A DNA stretch of 64,000 nucleotides from Kribbibacterium absianum (GCF_030067705.1 NZ_JASJEX010000003.1:1-64000); one strand, 5' to 3'. Positions 9,573 to 20,481 are shown, counted from the stretch's first letter. Notes: generated by a model from the letters alone, not told the origin. A program made the numbers and translations.

Positions 9573-9631
9573 CGATTGGAGTCCAATCGTAGAATCAATC
9601 GAAAGCGTTTTCGATTGTTCTTACGATTGGA
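9573..9631 (+). promoter_or_regulatory. Four-half-site CGATTG operator
   Basis: CGATTGGAGTCCAATCG (9573-9589) is a 17-base palindrome. Its right arm starts a second, larger palindrome: TCCAATCG (9582-9589) and CAATCGAAA (9596-9604) mirror TTTTCGATTG (9608-9617) and CGATTGGA (9624-9631). CGATTG or its complement occurs four times within 60 bases, ending 6 bases before the start codon. A repressor bound here would block translation or transcription of the following gene, suggesting autoregulation. Confidence 0.75.
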
Positions 9632-9637
9632 GCGTCC

Positions 9638-10891
9638 GTGAAAGAGGCCAGGAACCTGGAGTTCAAGGAGCGTGTGTCGGACTCATTCCTCAAGACCGTG
9701 AGCGCATTTGCCAACTACGACGGGGGCAAGATCCTTTTCGGAGTTCGGGACGACGGAACGACGATGCCTCTGGCAGACCCTGCGGGCGCCTGTCTGGCCA
9801 TCGAAAACAAGGTCAACGATTCGATTCATCCACAGCCGGACTACGCCTTGGACATCGGCTCGGACGGCGTCGTCGTGCTTACGGTCTCTCCTGGCGCCTC
9901 AAAGCCGTATTACTACAGGTCTCGTGCGTATCGGCGGGCCGATACGTCCACTGTGGAAGCCGACGCCTTGGCTCTCAGCCGCCTCGTCTTGGAAGGCCGG
10001 CGTCTTTCTTTCGAGCGGCTGCCCAGCGCCGACCAGAATCTGCGCTTCTCGGTTCTAGAGGAATGGGCAAAGGACCGAATCGGTCTGGAGCGTTTTGACG
10101 AGGACACGCTCAAAACGCTCAACCTCCTCTCTCCCGACGGCGTTTACAACAACGCCGGCGCGCTCTTGGCCGACGGCAATCAGTTTCCCGGCATCGACAT
10201 GGCCTATTTCGGCGAGACGGTCAGCATCATCCTTGACCGGGCGGCCTTTGCCGGCCAGTCCCTCTTGTCGCAGTATGAGTCGGCCGTTCGCATCTTCCAC
10301 ACCCATTACGTCTACGAACAGGTCGAGGGTTCGAGTCGTGTTGCGCACGAGCGGATCCCCGAGACTGCGTTCCGTGAGGCAGTGGCCAACGCGCTCGTGC
10401 ATCGCACATGGGACATGCCGGCCAACGTGCGCGTGGCCATGGATGACACGGGAATCGAGGTGACGTCGCCAGGGGGATTGCCCGCGGGCATCACTGAGAG
10501 CCAGTACCTTCGGGATGAGCTGTCCGTGCCGCGAAACCCAATCCTGGCGGGAGTGTTCTTCCGGCTCCGTCTCATCGAGGCCTTTGGCACGGGCGTGCGA
10601 AGGATCCTCCAGGCCTACGAGGGCAGTGCCGCGCAGCCGTCCTTCTCGGTGCGGGAGAACTCGATCGTGGTCACGCTGCCCGTGCTGTCCGAGAGGCTCG
10701 ACCTCTCGGAGGACGAGCGCCGCATCTACGACCTGTTGCGCGTCACGAGGCCTCGTCCCCTCAGCGAGCTTGGCGCCGAGACGGGCTATTCCAAGTCCAA
10801 GGTCAACGTGCTGGTGAAGCGGCTCATCGACAGAGGGCTGGTGGCAAAAACCGGCGCGGGTCGCGCGACCAAGTATCGGAGGCTGAGGTAA
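9638..10891 (+). CDS. AlbA_2 (Schlafen-like) domain ATP-binding transcriptional regulator
   Basis: A 417-residue protein. Residues 1-120 form the AlbA_2 domain (EFKERVSDSFLKTVSAFANYDGG, FGVRDDG), about 235-340 a GHKL-type ATP-binding region (EAVANALVHRTW, EVTSPGGLP, GTGVRRI) and about 350-417 a winged helix (LSELGAETGYSKSKVNVLVKRL). Proteins of this design are annotated as ATP-dependent DNA helicase-like or transcriptional regulators, with poorly known targets. The GTG start at 9638 has GGAG five bases upstream. The CGATTG array directly before the gene implies self-control. No toxin or partner gene is adjacent. Family assignment is from domain pattern; the biological target is unknown. Confidence 0.85.
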   Translation: MKEARNLEFKERVSDSFLKTVSAFANYDGGKILFGVRDDGTTMPLADPAGACLAIENKVNDSIHPQPDYALDIGSDGVVVLTVSPGASKPYYYRSRAYRRADTSTVEADALALSRLVLEGRRLSFERLPSADQNLRFSVLEEWAKDRIGLERFDEDTLKTLNLLSPDGVYNNAGALLADGNQFPGIDMAYFGETVSIILDRAAFAGQSLLSQYESAVRIFHTHYVYEQVEGSSRVAHERIPETAFREAVANALVHRTWDMPANVRVAMDDTGIEVTSPGGLPAGITESQYLRDELSVPRNPILAGVFFRLRLIEAFGTGVRRILQAYEGSAAQPSFSVRENSIVVTLPVLSERLDLSEDERRIYDLLRVTRPRPLSELGAETGYSKSKVNVLVKRLIDRGLVAKTGAGRATKYRRLR

Positions 10892-10921
10892 GGCTCCTGG
10901 GCGCCCCCCGCTCCGCCACAC

Positions 10922-10949
10922 GAAAAAGGCCCCCATCGCTGGGGGCCTT
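10922..10949 (-). terminator. Terminator of the ferredoxin gene
   Basis: AAGGCCCCC (10926-10934) and GGGGGCCTT (10941-10949) form a perfect stem. On the minus strand it is followed by TTTTTC, 29 bases after the ferredoxin stop. It may also limit read-through from the convergent regulator gene. Confidence 0.88.
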
Positions 10950-10977
10950 CATGCAACGCTTGGATGCCGATGAGGGA

Positions 10978-11166
10978 CTAGTCCTCGACGATCTCGGTGA
11001 TGGCGCCGGTCGGGCAGGCCTCAAGGCAGGCGCCGCAGGCGATGCAGTTCTCCTCGTTCGCAACGACGGCGGAGTCGTCGCCAAGCTCAAGGGTGTCGGT
11101 CGGGCACGCGTCAACGCACACTCCGCAGCAGATGCACTCGTCAGCGTCGATTACGGGATGGGCCAT
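10978..11166 (-). CDS. Ferredoxin, 2[4Fe-4S] type
   Basis: A 62-residue electron carrier. Two cluster-binding motifs are complete: CICCGVCVDACP in the first half and CIACGACLEACP in the second, matching clostridial-type 8Fe ferredoxins. The start at 11166 (MAHPVIDADEC) is set by AGGAG upstream; a longer in-frame extension to 11253 is basic and unlike ferredoxins. The length is typical for the family. It is monocistronic with its own terminator and is a plausible redox partner of the hydrogenase 3 kb away, though nothing in the sequence proves that pairing. Confidence 0.95.
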   Translation of the reverse strand: MAHPVIDADECICCGVCVDACPTDTLELGDDSAVVANEENCIACGACLEACPTGAITEIVED

Positions 11167-11368
11167 GATGATCTCCTCGTGCTGGTAGGGTCGGCGCCTC
11201 CTCCAGGGGCGCCCCGATGGATGTGAATGTACCATCCCGGGTCCTGTTTGCAAGGATCATCCGCAGCGCTTTCGCGGAACCCCGGCCCAACCATCGCAGC
11301 AGCTAGATGGCAATACTCCCACAAGTAAGCCGGTATTAACTCTAAACTGTCCGCCCCGCTGCGAGCCA

Positions 11369-11546
11369 GGGGTTCTGTCATTGACTTGTGTAAATGCAGG
11401 ACGCGCCCCTTGACAAAACCCCAGCTCCGGGACGTCGGACAACCTTACGTTGTGGAGATGAGGAAATCTATCACGAAGTGACTTAGATAATGTGTAGGAT
11501 GTTCCGTAAAGGATATAAGCCCATCCGTGTAGGGTCGCACCGACCC
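11369..11546 (+). promoter_or_regulatory. Upstream regulatory region of dnaK
   Basis: The 469-base gap from 11167 to 11635 holds no gene but several ordered elements. GGGGTTCTGTCA (11369-11380) and TGACAAAACCCC (11411-11422) are inverted with one mismatch. ATCTATCAC (11466-11474) and GTGACTTAGAT (11478-11488) form a palindrome whose right arm runs into TAGATAAT, a possible -10 box. GGGTCG and CGACCC (11532-11546) form a small hairpin. The canonical HspR site (CTTGAGT-N7-ACTCAAG) was not found. ACTTAGAT (11481-11488) reappears inverted before clpB at 15827-15834. Confidence 0.45.
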
Positions 11547-11635
11547 GGTGGCTTGCAGGGGGCTCTACCCTGAGGGCGTCCCCCTCAACGTGCTCACGAA
11601 GCCTGCACGAATGGCGAGAACGAAAGGAAGCAAAG

Positions 11636-13534
<1,899 letters not shown>

Positions 13535-13571
13535 CCCCCTGCGTCTCTGACAGCAGTAACGCGATCTGACG

Positions 13572-13603
13572 AGCCTTGGGGGAGGTGACTTCCCCAAGGC
13601 TTT
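13572..13603 (+). terminator. Attenuating hairpin between dnaK and grpE
   Basis: AGCCTTGGGG (13572-13581) and CCCCAAGGCT (13592-13601) form a perfect 10-bp stem followed by TTT only. Placed 38 bases after dnaK and 17 before grpE, it probably lowers transcription of the distal genes or stabilises the dnaK transcript rather than ending the operon. Confidence 0.65.
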
Positions 13604-13620
13604 GCCTGTGAGGAGGCTCG

Positions 13621-14280
13621 ATGGACAACCAGAACCACGGCGACCTGGACCCCCAGATGGTCGAGGCGGCCATCAAGGCGGGGGAGCAAGCCGCCGCCGA
13701 GGACATCAAGGCCGAGGCCGAGAAGACCAAGGCCGAGCGCGACGACCTGCTCGCGCAGCTGTCGGACGCCCAGGCGGCCTATGAGAAGGCGCAGGTGGAG
13801 GCGGACGAGGCCAAGGCCCGCACTGCCCGGCTCCAGGCCGATTGGGACAACTTCCGCAAGCGCACGGCGAACGAGCGCGAGGCCGAGAAGGCCCGCGCCA
13901 CCGAGAAGATGGTGGAGCAGCTGCTCCCCGCCGTCGACGACCTCGAGCGCGCCATCGACCACGCGAAGACGATCGACGACGCGCAGGTCACCGAGATGGC
14001 CATGGGCGTCGAAGCCGTGTACCACAAGATCCTCGAGGTCTTCGAGCGTCAGGGCGTCGAGGTCATCGACCCGGCCGGCGAGGCGTTCGACCCGCTCGAG
14101 GACCAGGCCGTCGGCCGTGTGGAGGACGCGCAGGCCTACGACGACTCCGTGGCGCAGGTGCTGCGGCGCGGGTATCGCATGGGCGGCAAGGTCATCCGCT
14201 CCGCGATGGTGACGGTCACGTTCGGCGGCCCGAAGCGCCCGGTCGAGGCGCCCGACGACGGCGAGCCGAGCGACAAGTAA
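13621..14280 (+). CDS. grpE: Nucleotide exchange factor GrpE
   Basis: Releases ADP from DnaK. The 219-residue protein has the typical layout: an acidic, Ala/Glu/Lys-rich coiled-coil N-terminal half (about 30-90, ending LQADWDNFRKRTANERE), then the four-helix and beta-wing region with LLPAVDDLERAID, HKILEVFERQGVEVID and the C-terminal GYRMGGKVIRSAMVTV signature. GAGGAGG lies 5 bases before the ATG. It follows dnaK across an 86-base gap with a hairpin and precedes dnaJ by 69 bases, so co-transcription is likely. Confidence 0.97.
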   Translation: MDNQNHGDLDPQMVEAAIKAGEQAAAEDIKAEAEKTKAERDDLLAQLSDAQAAYEKAQVEADEAKARTARLQADWDNFRKRTANEREAEKARATEKMVEQLLPAVDDLERAIDHAKTIDDAQVTEMAMGVEAVYHKILEVFERQGVEVIDPAGEAFDPLEDQAVGRVEDAQAYDDSVAQVLRRGYRMGGKVIRSAMVTVTFGGPKRPVEAPDDGEPSDK

Positions 14281-14349
14281 ACCACGAGCGCCGGGCCGGC
14301 CACCTGGGTCTGCCCGGCGCATCACTCTCTTAAGGAAGGAGGTGCCCCT

Positions 14350-15309
14350 ATGGCGAAGAAGAACTTTTACGACGTGCTCGGCGTGGGCCGCGACGCGACC
14401 CAGGACGAGATCAAGAAGGCGTTCCGCAAGCTGGCCCAGAAGTACCATCCGGACACCGGCGGCGACGAGGCCAAGTTCAAGGAGATCTCCGAGGCCTACG
14501 ACACGCTCTCCGATCCCGAGAAGCGCAAGGAGTACGACCAGGTGCTCATGTTCGGCGGCATTCCCGGAGCCGACTTCGGCGGCGACGGCGGCCGCGGGCG
14601 CGCCTACACCTACAACGACATGGGCGGCTTCGACTTCTCGGACATCTTCGGGGGCGGGGACGACGGCGGCTTCGGCGGTTTCGACTTCTCGTCCATCTTC
14701 GGGGGCGCCGGTGGCGCCCGCGCGTCGCGTCCCGCCAAGGGCTCCGACCTCACGATGTCCATCGACGTCACCTTCGCCGAGTCGCTGGAGGGCGCCGAGC
14801 GCAAGGTGACCTACCGGGTGCCGTCCACCGGCGAGGAGCAGACCCTGACGGTCAAGATCCCGGCCGGCGCCATCAACGGCGGCAAGCTGCGGTACCGCAA
14901 GCGCGGCGAGTTCGGCACCAACGGCGGCGAGCGCGGCGACCTCGTGATCACCACCAAGGTGGCCGAGCACCCGGTCTTCAAGCGCGACGGCGCCAACGTG
15001 CGCATGGACCTGCCCGTCTCCATCTACGAGGCGACGCTCGGCGCGACGATCGAGGTGCCGACGCCCGAGGGCAAGACCGTGCGCCTCAAGGTGCCCAAGG
15101 GCACGCAGGACGGCAAGGTCTTCCGCTTCAAGGAGCTGGGAGCCCCGGACGTCAAGAAGAAGGGCGCCAAGGGCGCGCTCTACGTGACGATCAAGGTGGA
15201 CGTGCCCACGCGCCTCTCGAAAGAGGAGCGCGCGGCCCTCGAGGAGGCCCAGGCGGCCGACCATCACGACTGCCGCAAGGACCTGATGAAGGAAGCAAAG
15301 AAGCGCTAA
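14350..15309 (+). CDS. dnaJ: DnaJ-family co-chaperone without zinc-finger domain (type II, CbpA-like)
   Basis: Stimulates DnaK ATPase activity and delivers substrates. The 319-residue protein has an N-terminal J domain with the HPD motif ([23 protein letters not shown]), a Gly/Phe-rich linker (about 75-130, with repeated [10 protein letters not shown]-type segments) and C-terminal substrate-binding domains I and II ([29 protein letters not shown]). The four CxxCxGxG zinc repeats of canonical DnaJ are absent, making it CbpA-like. Actinobacterial clusters often carry a DnaJ1 at this spot; a second zinc-finger DnaJ may lie elsewhere. AAGGAGG precedes the ATG. Confidence 0.95.
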   Translation: MAKKNFYDVLGVGRDATQDEIKKAFRKLAQKYHPDTGGDEAKFKEISEAYDTLSDPEKRKEYDQVLMFGGIPGADFGGDGGRGRAYTYNDMGGFDFSDIFGGGDDGGFGGFDFSSIFGGAGGARASRPAKGSDLTMSIDVTFAESLEGAERKVTYRVPSTGEEQTLTVKIPAGAINGGKLRYRKRGEFGTNGGERGDLVITTKVAEHPVFKRDGANVRMDLPVSIYEATLGATIEVPTPEGKTVRLKVPKGTQDGKVFRFKELGAPDVKKKGAKGALYVTIKVDVPTRLSKEERAALEEAQAADHHDCRKDLMKEAKKR

Positions 15310-15336
15310 CGGCGCAGAGCAGGGGAGGGGGTCTCC

Positions 15337-15765
15337 ATGGCAGGGCACGACAAGGGCGACAGGAACAAGCCGCTGTACATGATCAGCGTGGCCGCCGAGC
15401 TGTGCGGCATGCACCCGCAGACCCTGCGCGTCTACGAGCAGAAGGGGCTCGTGAACCCCGGGCGTTCCCGCGGCAACACGCGGCTCTACTCCCAGGCGGA
15501 CATCGAGCGGCTCAACCTGATCGGCCAGCTCACCGACGAGGGCATCAACCTCGCGGGCGTGGTCCGCATCCTCGACATGCGCGAGCGCGCCGAGGAGCGG
15601 GACGCCGAGATCGACGAGCTCCGCGCCCGCGTCCGCGAGCTGCAGGACGAGGTCCACGAGCTCAAGACCAGGGTGCGCATCACCGAGCTGGCGCCCTACG
15701 AGGGGAACGACCGCACGAGCCTCTATGGCCTTTTGGCGGGTCCCAAGAGCCAAGACCGCTCGTGA
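15337..15765 (+). CDS. hspR: Heat-shock repressor HspR (MerR family)
   Basis: A 142-residue MerR-type repressor of dnaK and clpB operons in actinobacteria, thought to use DnaK as co-repressor. The winged helix is at about 14-80: MISVAAELCGMHPQTLRVYEQKGLV then SRGNTRLYSQADIERL. A coiled coil (about 85-120, rich in Arg and Glu) follows for dimerisation. Its location between dnaJ and clpB is the standard actinobacterial order. It begins 28 bases after dnaJ with a GGGGAGGGGG Shine-Dalgarno region. The HspR consensus operator was not seen in the window, so its local binding sequence may differ. Confidence 0.95.
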   Translation: MAGHDKGDRNKPLYMISVAAELCGMHPQTLRVYEQKGLVNPGRSRGNTRLYSQADIERLNLIGQLTDEGINLAGVVRILDMRERAEERDAEIDELRARVRELQDEVHELKTRVRITELAPYEGNDRTSLYGLLAGPKSQDRS

Positions 15766-15826
15766 CCTGCACGGCGGGCATAGACCCAGTCGGATCGCTG
15801 TCCCCTCATATCGGAAATTGGTCTGA

Positions 15827-15834
15827 ATCTAAGT
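15827..15834 (+). promoter_or_regulatory. Candidate heat-shock motif upstream of clpB
   Basis: ATCTAAGT, 20 bases ahead of the clpB start, is the inverse of ACTTAGAT found within the palindrome upstream of dnaK (11481-11488). Sharing of eight bases between two genes expected to be co-regulated makes it a candidate operator half, but eight bases can recur by chance. Confidence 0.25.
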
Positions 15835-15853
15835 GAAATCAAAGGAGGCACGC

Positions 15854-18499
15854 ATGAACGTTAACAAGCTCTCGGTGACGGCCGCAGAGGCGCTCCAAAC
15901 GGCGCTCGGCATCGCCAACGACGCGGACGCGGCCACCTGTGAGCCCGTGCACTTGCTCAAGGCCCTCGTGAGCTGCGGCGAGCGCAACCTGGACTCGATC
16001 ATCGAGAAGGTCGGCGCCAAGCCGCTCCTGGTCGAGGCCGAGGCGTCCGACGCCATCGCCAAGGAGCCCAAGGTCTCCGGCGCCGGCCTGTCCCAGGTGA
16101 GCATCTCGCGCTCGCTGGACAAGGTGTTCAACGAGGCCGAGAAGCTCGCCGCCAAGATGGGCGACGCCTACGTCACCACCGAGCACCTGCTCGTGGCCCT
16201 CTGCGAGGACAAGGGCGCGGCGGGCCAGATCCTCAAGAACAACGGCCTCACCGCCAAGCGCGTCGAGGAGACCTACGACCAGCTGCGCGGCGACGAGCGC
16301 GTCACGAGCCAGGACTCCAAGCCGGAGTTCGAGGCCCTCGAGCGCTACGGGCGCAACGTCACCGAGCTTGCCCGCATGGGCAAGCTGGACCCGGTGATCG
16401 GCCGCACCGAGGAGATCCGCCGCACCATCCAGGTGCTCTCCCGCCGCACCAAGAACAACCCCGTCCTTATCGGCGAGCCGGGCGTCGGCAAGACCGCCAT
16501 CGTCGAGGGCCTGGCCGAGCGCATCGTCGCCGGCGACGTGCCCTCCACGCTCAAGGACAAGGACATCGTCGAGCTGGACATGAGCGCCCTTGTGGCCGGC
16601 GCCAAGTACCGCGGCGAGTTCGAGGAGCGCCTGAAGTCCGTGGTCAAGGAGGTGCAGAAGTCCGACGGCCAGGTGATCCTGTTCATCGACGAGCTGCACA
16701 CCATCGTGGGCGCGGGCGCGAGCGAGGGCTCCATGGACGCCGGCAACATCCTGAAGCCGGCCCTGGCCCGCGGCGAGCTGCGCGCCATCGGCGCCACGAC
16801 GCTCGACGAGTACCGCAAGTACATCGAGAAGGACGCCGCCCTGGCCCGCCGTTTCCAGACGGTCTTCGTCTCCGAGCCCACGGTCGAGGACACCATCTCG
16901 ATCCTCCGTGGCCTCAAGGAGAAGTACGAGATGCACCACGGCGTGCGCATCACCGATGCGGCGCTGGTCTCGGCCGCCGACCTCTCGAACCGCTACATCT
17001 CCGACCGCTTCCTGCCGGACAAGGCCATCGACCTCGTGGACGAGGCCGCCAGCCGCCTGCGCATGGAGCTGGACTCCATGCCCACCGAGATCGACCAGCT
17101 CGACCGTCGCTACACGCGGATGCAGATCGAGGAGCAGGCGCTCATGAAGGAGGAGGACGCCGCCTCCAAGGACCGCCTGGAGCAGCTGCGAAAGGAGCTC
17201 GCCCTCACCCGCGAGAAGCTCGACGGCATGAAGGCCCAGTGGCAGAACGAGAAGAGCGTCATCGACCAGGTGCAGGACCTCAAGCGCCAGCTGGACGAGG
17301 CCCATCACGAGGAGGAGGTCGCGACCCGCTCGGGCGACCTCGCCAAGGCGTCCGAGATCCGCTACGCCACGATCCCCGACCTGCAGCGCCAGTACGACGA
17401 GGCCGAGAAGCTCCTGATGGACAAGCAGGACTCCGGCATGCTCAAGGAGGAGGTCACCACCGGCGAGATCGCCGAGGTGGTCTCCAGCTGGACCGGCGTG
17501 CCCGTGACCAAGATGATGCAGGGCGAGATGGACAAGCTCGCCAACCTCGAGGAGGAGCTGCACAAGCGGGTCATCGGCCAGGACGACGCCGTCAAGGCCG
17601 TGGCCGCCGCCGTGCGCCGCAGCCGCGCCGGGCTGTCCGACCCCGACCGCCCGATCGGCTCGTTCTTCTTCCTCGGCCCCACCGGTGTGGGCAAGACCGA
17701 GCTGGCCAAGGCGCTCGCCGACTATCTGTTCGACGACGAGCACGCCCTCGTGCGCATCGACATGTCCGAGTACATGGAGAAGTTCTCGGTCCAGCGCCTC
17801 ATCGGCGCGCCCCCGGGATACGTGGGCTACGACGAGGGCGGCCAGCTGACCGAGGCCGTGCGCCGCAGGCCCTACTCCGTGATCCTGCTCGACGAGATGG
17901 AGAAGGCCAACCCGGACGTCTTCAACATCCTTTTGCAGGTGCTCGACGACGGTCGCCTGACCGACGGCCAGGGCCGCGTCGTGTCCTTCAAGAACACGAT
18001 CATCATCATGACGTCGAACGTGGGCTCGCAGTACATCGCGAGCGCCAACGCGATCGCGCATCCGGAGGAGGTCACCGAGCAGGTGAACGAGGCCCTGCGC
18101 GCCACGTTCAAGCCGGAGTTCCTGAACCGCATCGACGACGTGGTGGTGTTCCACGCGCTGATGCTCGACGACATCGAGAAGATCGTCGACATCCAGCTCA
18201 AGGACGTGCGCGAGCGTCTCGAGAAGCAGCGCATCAAGCTGCGCCTGTCGCCCTCTGCGGTGCAGGCCCTGGCGCTCGAGGGCCTCGACCCGGTCTACGG
18301 CGCGCGCCCGCTTAAGCGCCTGATTCAGCGCCAGGTGGTGGACAACGTGGCCACCCTCGTGATCAACGGCAAGGTGCGCGAGGGCGACACCGTGCTCGTG
18401 GACGTGAACGAGGCCGACGAGTTCTACGCGCGCCTTGACGGCGAGGACGTGAGCGACGACGCCGAGGACGTCCCGGTGGAGCCGGAGATCGTGGACTAA
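15854..18499 (+). CDS. clpB: ATP-dependent disaggregase ClpB
   Basis: Hexameric AAA+ chaperone that rescues aggregated proteins with DnaK. The 881-residue protein has an N-terminal Clp repeat domain (about 1-145), D1 AAA domain with Walker [14 protein letters not shown] and Walker [10 protein letters not shown], a long middle-domain coiled coil (about 405-525, which separates ClpB from ClpC/ClpA) and D2 with [16 protein letters not shown], Walker [10 protein letters not shown] and the GYVGYDEGG pore loop. AAAGGAGG is 5 bases before the ATG at 15854; upstream in-frame codons lack such a site. It ends the heat-shock cluster and has its own terminator. Confidence 0.98.
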   Translation: MNVNKLSVTAAEALQTALGIANDADAATCEPVHLLKALVSCGERNLDSIIEKVGAKPLLVEAEASDAIAKEPKVSGAGLSQVSISRSLDKVFNEAEKLAAKMGDAYVTTEHLLVALCEDKGAAGQILKNNGLTAKRVEETYDQLRGDERVTSQDSKPEFEALERYGRNVTELARMGKLDPVIGRTEEIRRTIQVLSRRTKNNPVLIGEPGVGKTAIVEGLAERIVAGDVPSTLKDKDIVELDMSALVAGAKYRGEFEERLKSVVKEVQKSDGQVILFIDELHTIVGAGASEGSMDAGNILKPALARGELRAIGATTLDEYRKYIEKDAALARRFQTVFVSEPTVEDTISILRGLKEKYEMHHGVRITDAALVSAADLSNRYISDRFLPDKAIDLVDEAASRLRMELDSMPTEIDQLDRRYTRMQIEEQALMKEEDAASKDRLEQLRKELALTREKLDGMKAQWQNEKSVIDQVQDLKRQLDEAHHEEEVATRSGDLAKASEIRYATIPDLQRQYDEAEKLLMDKQDSGMLKEEVTTGEIAEVVSSWTGVPVTKMMQGEMDKLANLEEELHKRVIGQDDAVKAVAAAVRRSRAGLSDPDRPIGSFFFLGPTGVGKTELAKALADYLFDDEHALVRIDMSEYMEKFSVQRLIGAPPGYVGYDEGGQLTEAVRRRPYSVILLDEMEKANPDVFNILLQVLDDGRLTDGQGRVVSFKNTIIIMTSNVGSQYIASANAIAHPEEVTEQVNEALRATFKPEFLNRIDDVVVFHALMLDDIEKIVDIQLKDVRERLEKQRIKLRLSPSAVQALALEGLDPVYGARPLKRLIQRQVVDNVATLVINGKVREGDTVLVDVNEADEFYARLDGEDVSDDAEDVPVEPEIVD

Positions 18500-18533
18500 C
18501 GAGAACGCGACCCATCGATATATTGTGAGCTGC

Positions 18534-18568
18534 AAGGCCGGTCTTCCCGCAGGAAGGCCGGCCTTTCT
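18534..18568 (+). terminator. Terminator of the heat-shock cluster
   Basis: AGGCCGGTCTTCC (18535-18547) and GGAAGGCCGGCCT (18552-18564) form a 13-bp stem with one G-U pair and a 4-base loop, followed by TTTCT, 35 bases after the clpB stop. Confidence 0.9.
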
Positions 18569-18643
18569 CATTGGGCGCGCCGGCCTAGGTTAGGATTGCT
18601 CTGGGAATCAGCCCAGTGGAAGAGCGGGCCCGAGGAGGTGCCG

Positions 18644-20344
18644 ATGCACTGCGAGCGGTGCGGCAAAGAGCTGCCGGACGACGCCAAGTTCTGCGTGGAG
18701 TGCGGCGCGCCCGTGCCCCGCGTCGAGGACGGGGGCGCCGTGGCCGCCCCTGCCGACGAGGCGCCCGAGGGTGCAGCCGATTGTGCGGAGCCCCAAGCGC
18801 CGAGCGGGGACGAGGAGCCTGCGGCGCCGACCGCGCGGCTCGCTTCCTCGGCCACGCCCACTGTGGTCCCGGGGGAGACCACCGAGCTGGCATCCGACGA
18901 CGGTCGTGAGGAGGCCATCGCGTCCCTTGGCCCCGTGCACGACGGCGAGACCCAGGAGACCGCGCGCCCCGCGCTGGATGGCCTCGAGGACACCGGCATG
19001 TGGGACAGCACGGGGCCGGTCGGTCGTGCGCCGCGCCCCACCGTGGAGGGCGACGCCCACACCAAACGTCTCGGCCTCATCGCCGCCATCGTCGTCTTCG
19101 TGACCGCCCTCGGGCTGCTCATCGGCTTCGTGACCTGGCGCATGGAGCTGTGGGGCGGCGTGACGGTCCCGGACGTCGTGGGCGAGCCCGTGGTCGAGGC
19201 CACGGCGGCGTTGCAGGACGCGGGCTTCTCGGTGGAGACCAAAGACGTGGTCAGCGATGACTCGGTGGGCAAGGTCGTCTCGCAGGACCCGGCCGGTTCC
19301 CGGCGCGTGGACCGCGGGACGGCGGTGGCCATCGCGGTGGGCGTCGAGCGGACGGTGCCGGACGTCGAGGGCATGACGCTCGACGACGCGCGCTCCGCGC
19401 TGTCCGAGAGGTCCATCGACCACCTGCGCCTCGAGTACCAGAACTCCAACGAGGACGAGGGCACGGTGATCTCGGTGTCGCCCGCGGCCGGCTCCGTGGT
19501 GGGCAAGGACGACCTGGTCACGCTGGTGGTCGCACAGCCGTACACGGTCCCGGACGTGGTGGGCCTCACCCAGCGGGACGCCGAGGAGGCCGTGCAGCGC
19601 GCAGGGCTGACGCCCGAGTCCTCGTACGTGGCGTCGGACCAGAAGGCCGGCACCGTGGTGTCGAGCGACCCTTCGGGAGGCGCGTCGCTCAAGGAGGGCG
19701 AGAAGGTCAAGCTGTACGTCTCGTCGCTCTATCCCGCGAGCCCGTACGCGGTGGTCGACTATCTCGAGACGCGCCCGGCGGACCTCTCCGCCTACCTGCG
19801 CGAGCAGGGCTACCGGATCCTCTACGGCACGTCGGACAATGATGTCGCGAAGATGACCTGGGAGGGCGCCGAGGCCGATCCGGTGGTGGTCGTGGGGCCG
19901 AACCCGTTCGCCACCTACAGCGGCTTCCAGTTCTGGGCCACGGACGCACTGGCGGCCGGCGCGCAGGTGCAGGGCGTGCGCCTGGAGCTGAGCCAGACGA
20001 GCGCGCCCGACGGCGTGACGCTCAAGGTGGACCAGGCGACCGTCACGAGCCTCATGAACGCGTGCGGCCTCAAGGCCACCGGGGGCACCACGACGACCGC
20101 GAGCCCCTCGACGCTCGGCGTCTCGACGACGGACGCGAACTTTGTGTCCAAGGCCGGCACGCAGGACGACGTCTCGTGGGTGGTCTGCGTGTGGAAGGAC
20201 GCCCGCGGGAGCATCTCGGCGGCGGTGTGCGCCGCGCCGAGCGGCCAGTTGCAAGCGAACCTCGAGGCCGATGGCCTCAAACTGAGCGACTACGACAACA
20301 ACCTCGCGGCCCTCGCGGCCGACCAGCTCTGCGTGAAGGGATGA
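18644..20344 (+). CDS. Zinc-ribbon and PASTA-domain membrane protein
   Basis: A 566-residue protein with an unusual mix. A cytoplasmic zinc ribbon opens it (C3, C6, C17, C20), then a disordered Ala/Glu/Pro-rich linker to about 140, one transmembrane helix (about 143-165), and three extracellular PASTA repeats (about 173-233, 237-297, 301-360, each opening VPDVVG or similar). The 200-residue C-terminal domain is not recognised. PASTA repeats bind peptidoglycan fragments and normally sit on PknB-type kinases or class B PBPs; neither is present here. A cell-wall sensing or scaffold role is inference. GAGGAGG is 5 bases before the ATG at 18644. It shares an ATGA stop-start overlap with the next small gene. 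Confidence 0.85.
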   Translation: MHCERCGKELPDDAKFCVECGAPVPRVEDGGAVAAPADEAPEGAADCAEPQAPSGDEEPAAPTARLASSATPTVVPGETTELASDDGREEAIASLGPVHDGETQETARPALDGLEDTGMWDSTGPVGRAPRPTVEGDAHTKRLGLIAAIVVFVTALGLLIGFVTWRMELWGGVTVPDVVGEPVVEATAALQDAGFSVETKDVVSDDSVGKVVSQDPAGSRRVDRGTAVAIAVGVERTVPDVEGMTLDDARSALSERSIDHLRLEYQNSNEDEGTVISVSPAAGSVVGKDDLVTLVVAQPYTVPDVVGLTQRDAEEAVQRAGLTPESSYVASDQKAGTVVSSDPSGGASLKEGEKVKLYVSSLYPASPYAVVDYLETRPADLSAYLREQGYRILYGTSDNDVAKMTWEGAEADPVVVVGPNPFATYSGFQFWATDALAAGAQVQGVRLELSQTSAPDGVTLKVDQATVTSLMNACGLKATGGTTTTASPSTLGVSTTDANFVSKAGTQDDVSWVVCVWKDARGSISAAVCAAPSGQLQANLEADGLKLSDYDNNLAALAADQLCVKG

Positions 20345-20481
20345 CGGTGGCCGAGGACGAGAAGGCGACGGCGCGCGACGAGTTCGAGCGCCCGGAGAAC
20401 GAGGACGACGACGGCTACGACCCCTGGTCTGACCGGCCGGCCGTGCGCGAGCCGCTCTTCGAGGAGGACCCCTGGGGCTAG
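20341..20481 (+). CDS. Small acidic protein overlapping the PASTA gene stop
   Basis: A 46-residue frame starts at ATGA, overlapping the upstream stop by four bases, the classic arrangement for translational coupling. The product is hydrophilic and acidic (FERPENEDDDGYDPWSDRP, FEEDPWG) with no membrane segment and no recognised family. It ends 23 bases before a strong hairpin. It was accepted because of the ATGA overlap and position before the terminator; composition alone does not prove coding. Confidence 0.5.
   Translation: MTVAEDEKATARDEFERPENEDDDGYDPWSDRPAVREPLFEEDPWG

Noticed and set aside
15777-15787. GGGCATAGAC occurring before clpB, the papain-like gene (36469) and the CmpB-like gene (41757) as a shared promoter
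   Set aside because: Distances to the starts differ (about 40 to 75 bases) and no consistent -35 partner was found; too short to claim.
15839-18571. 910-codon reading frame antisense to clpB, and similar long frames antisense to purL, lysS, asnS and the hydrogenase genes
   Set aside because: They are mirror frames of GC-rich genes with biased third positions, rich in Val, Arg, Leu and His, with no motifs or Shine-Dalgarno.
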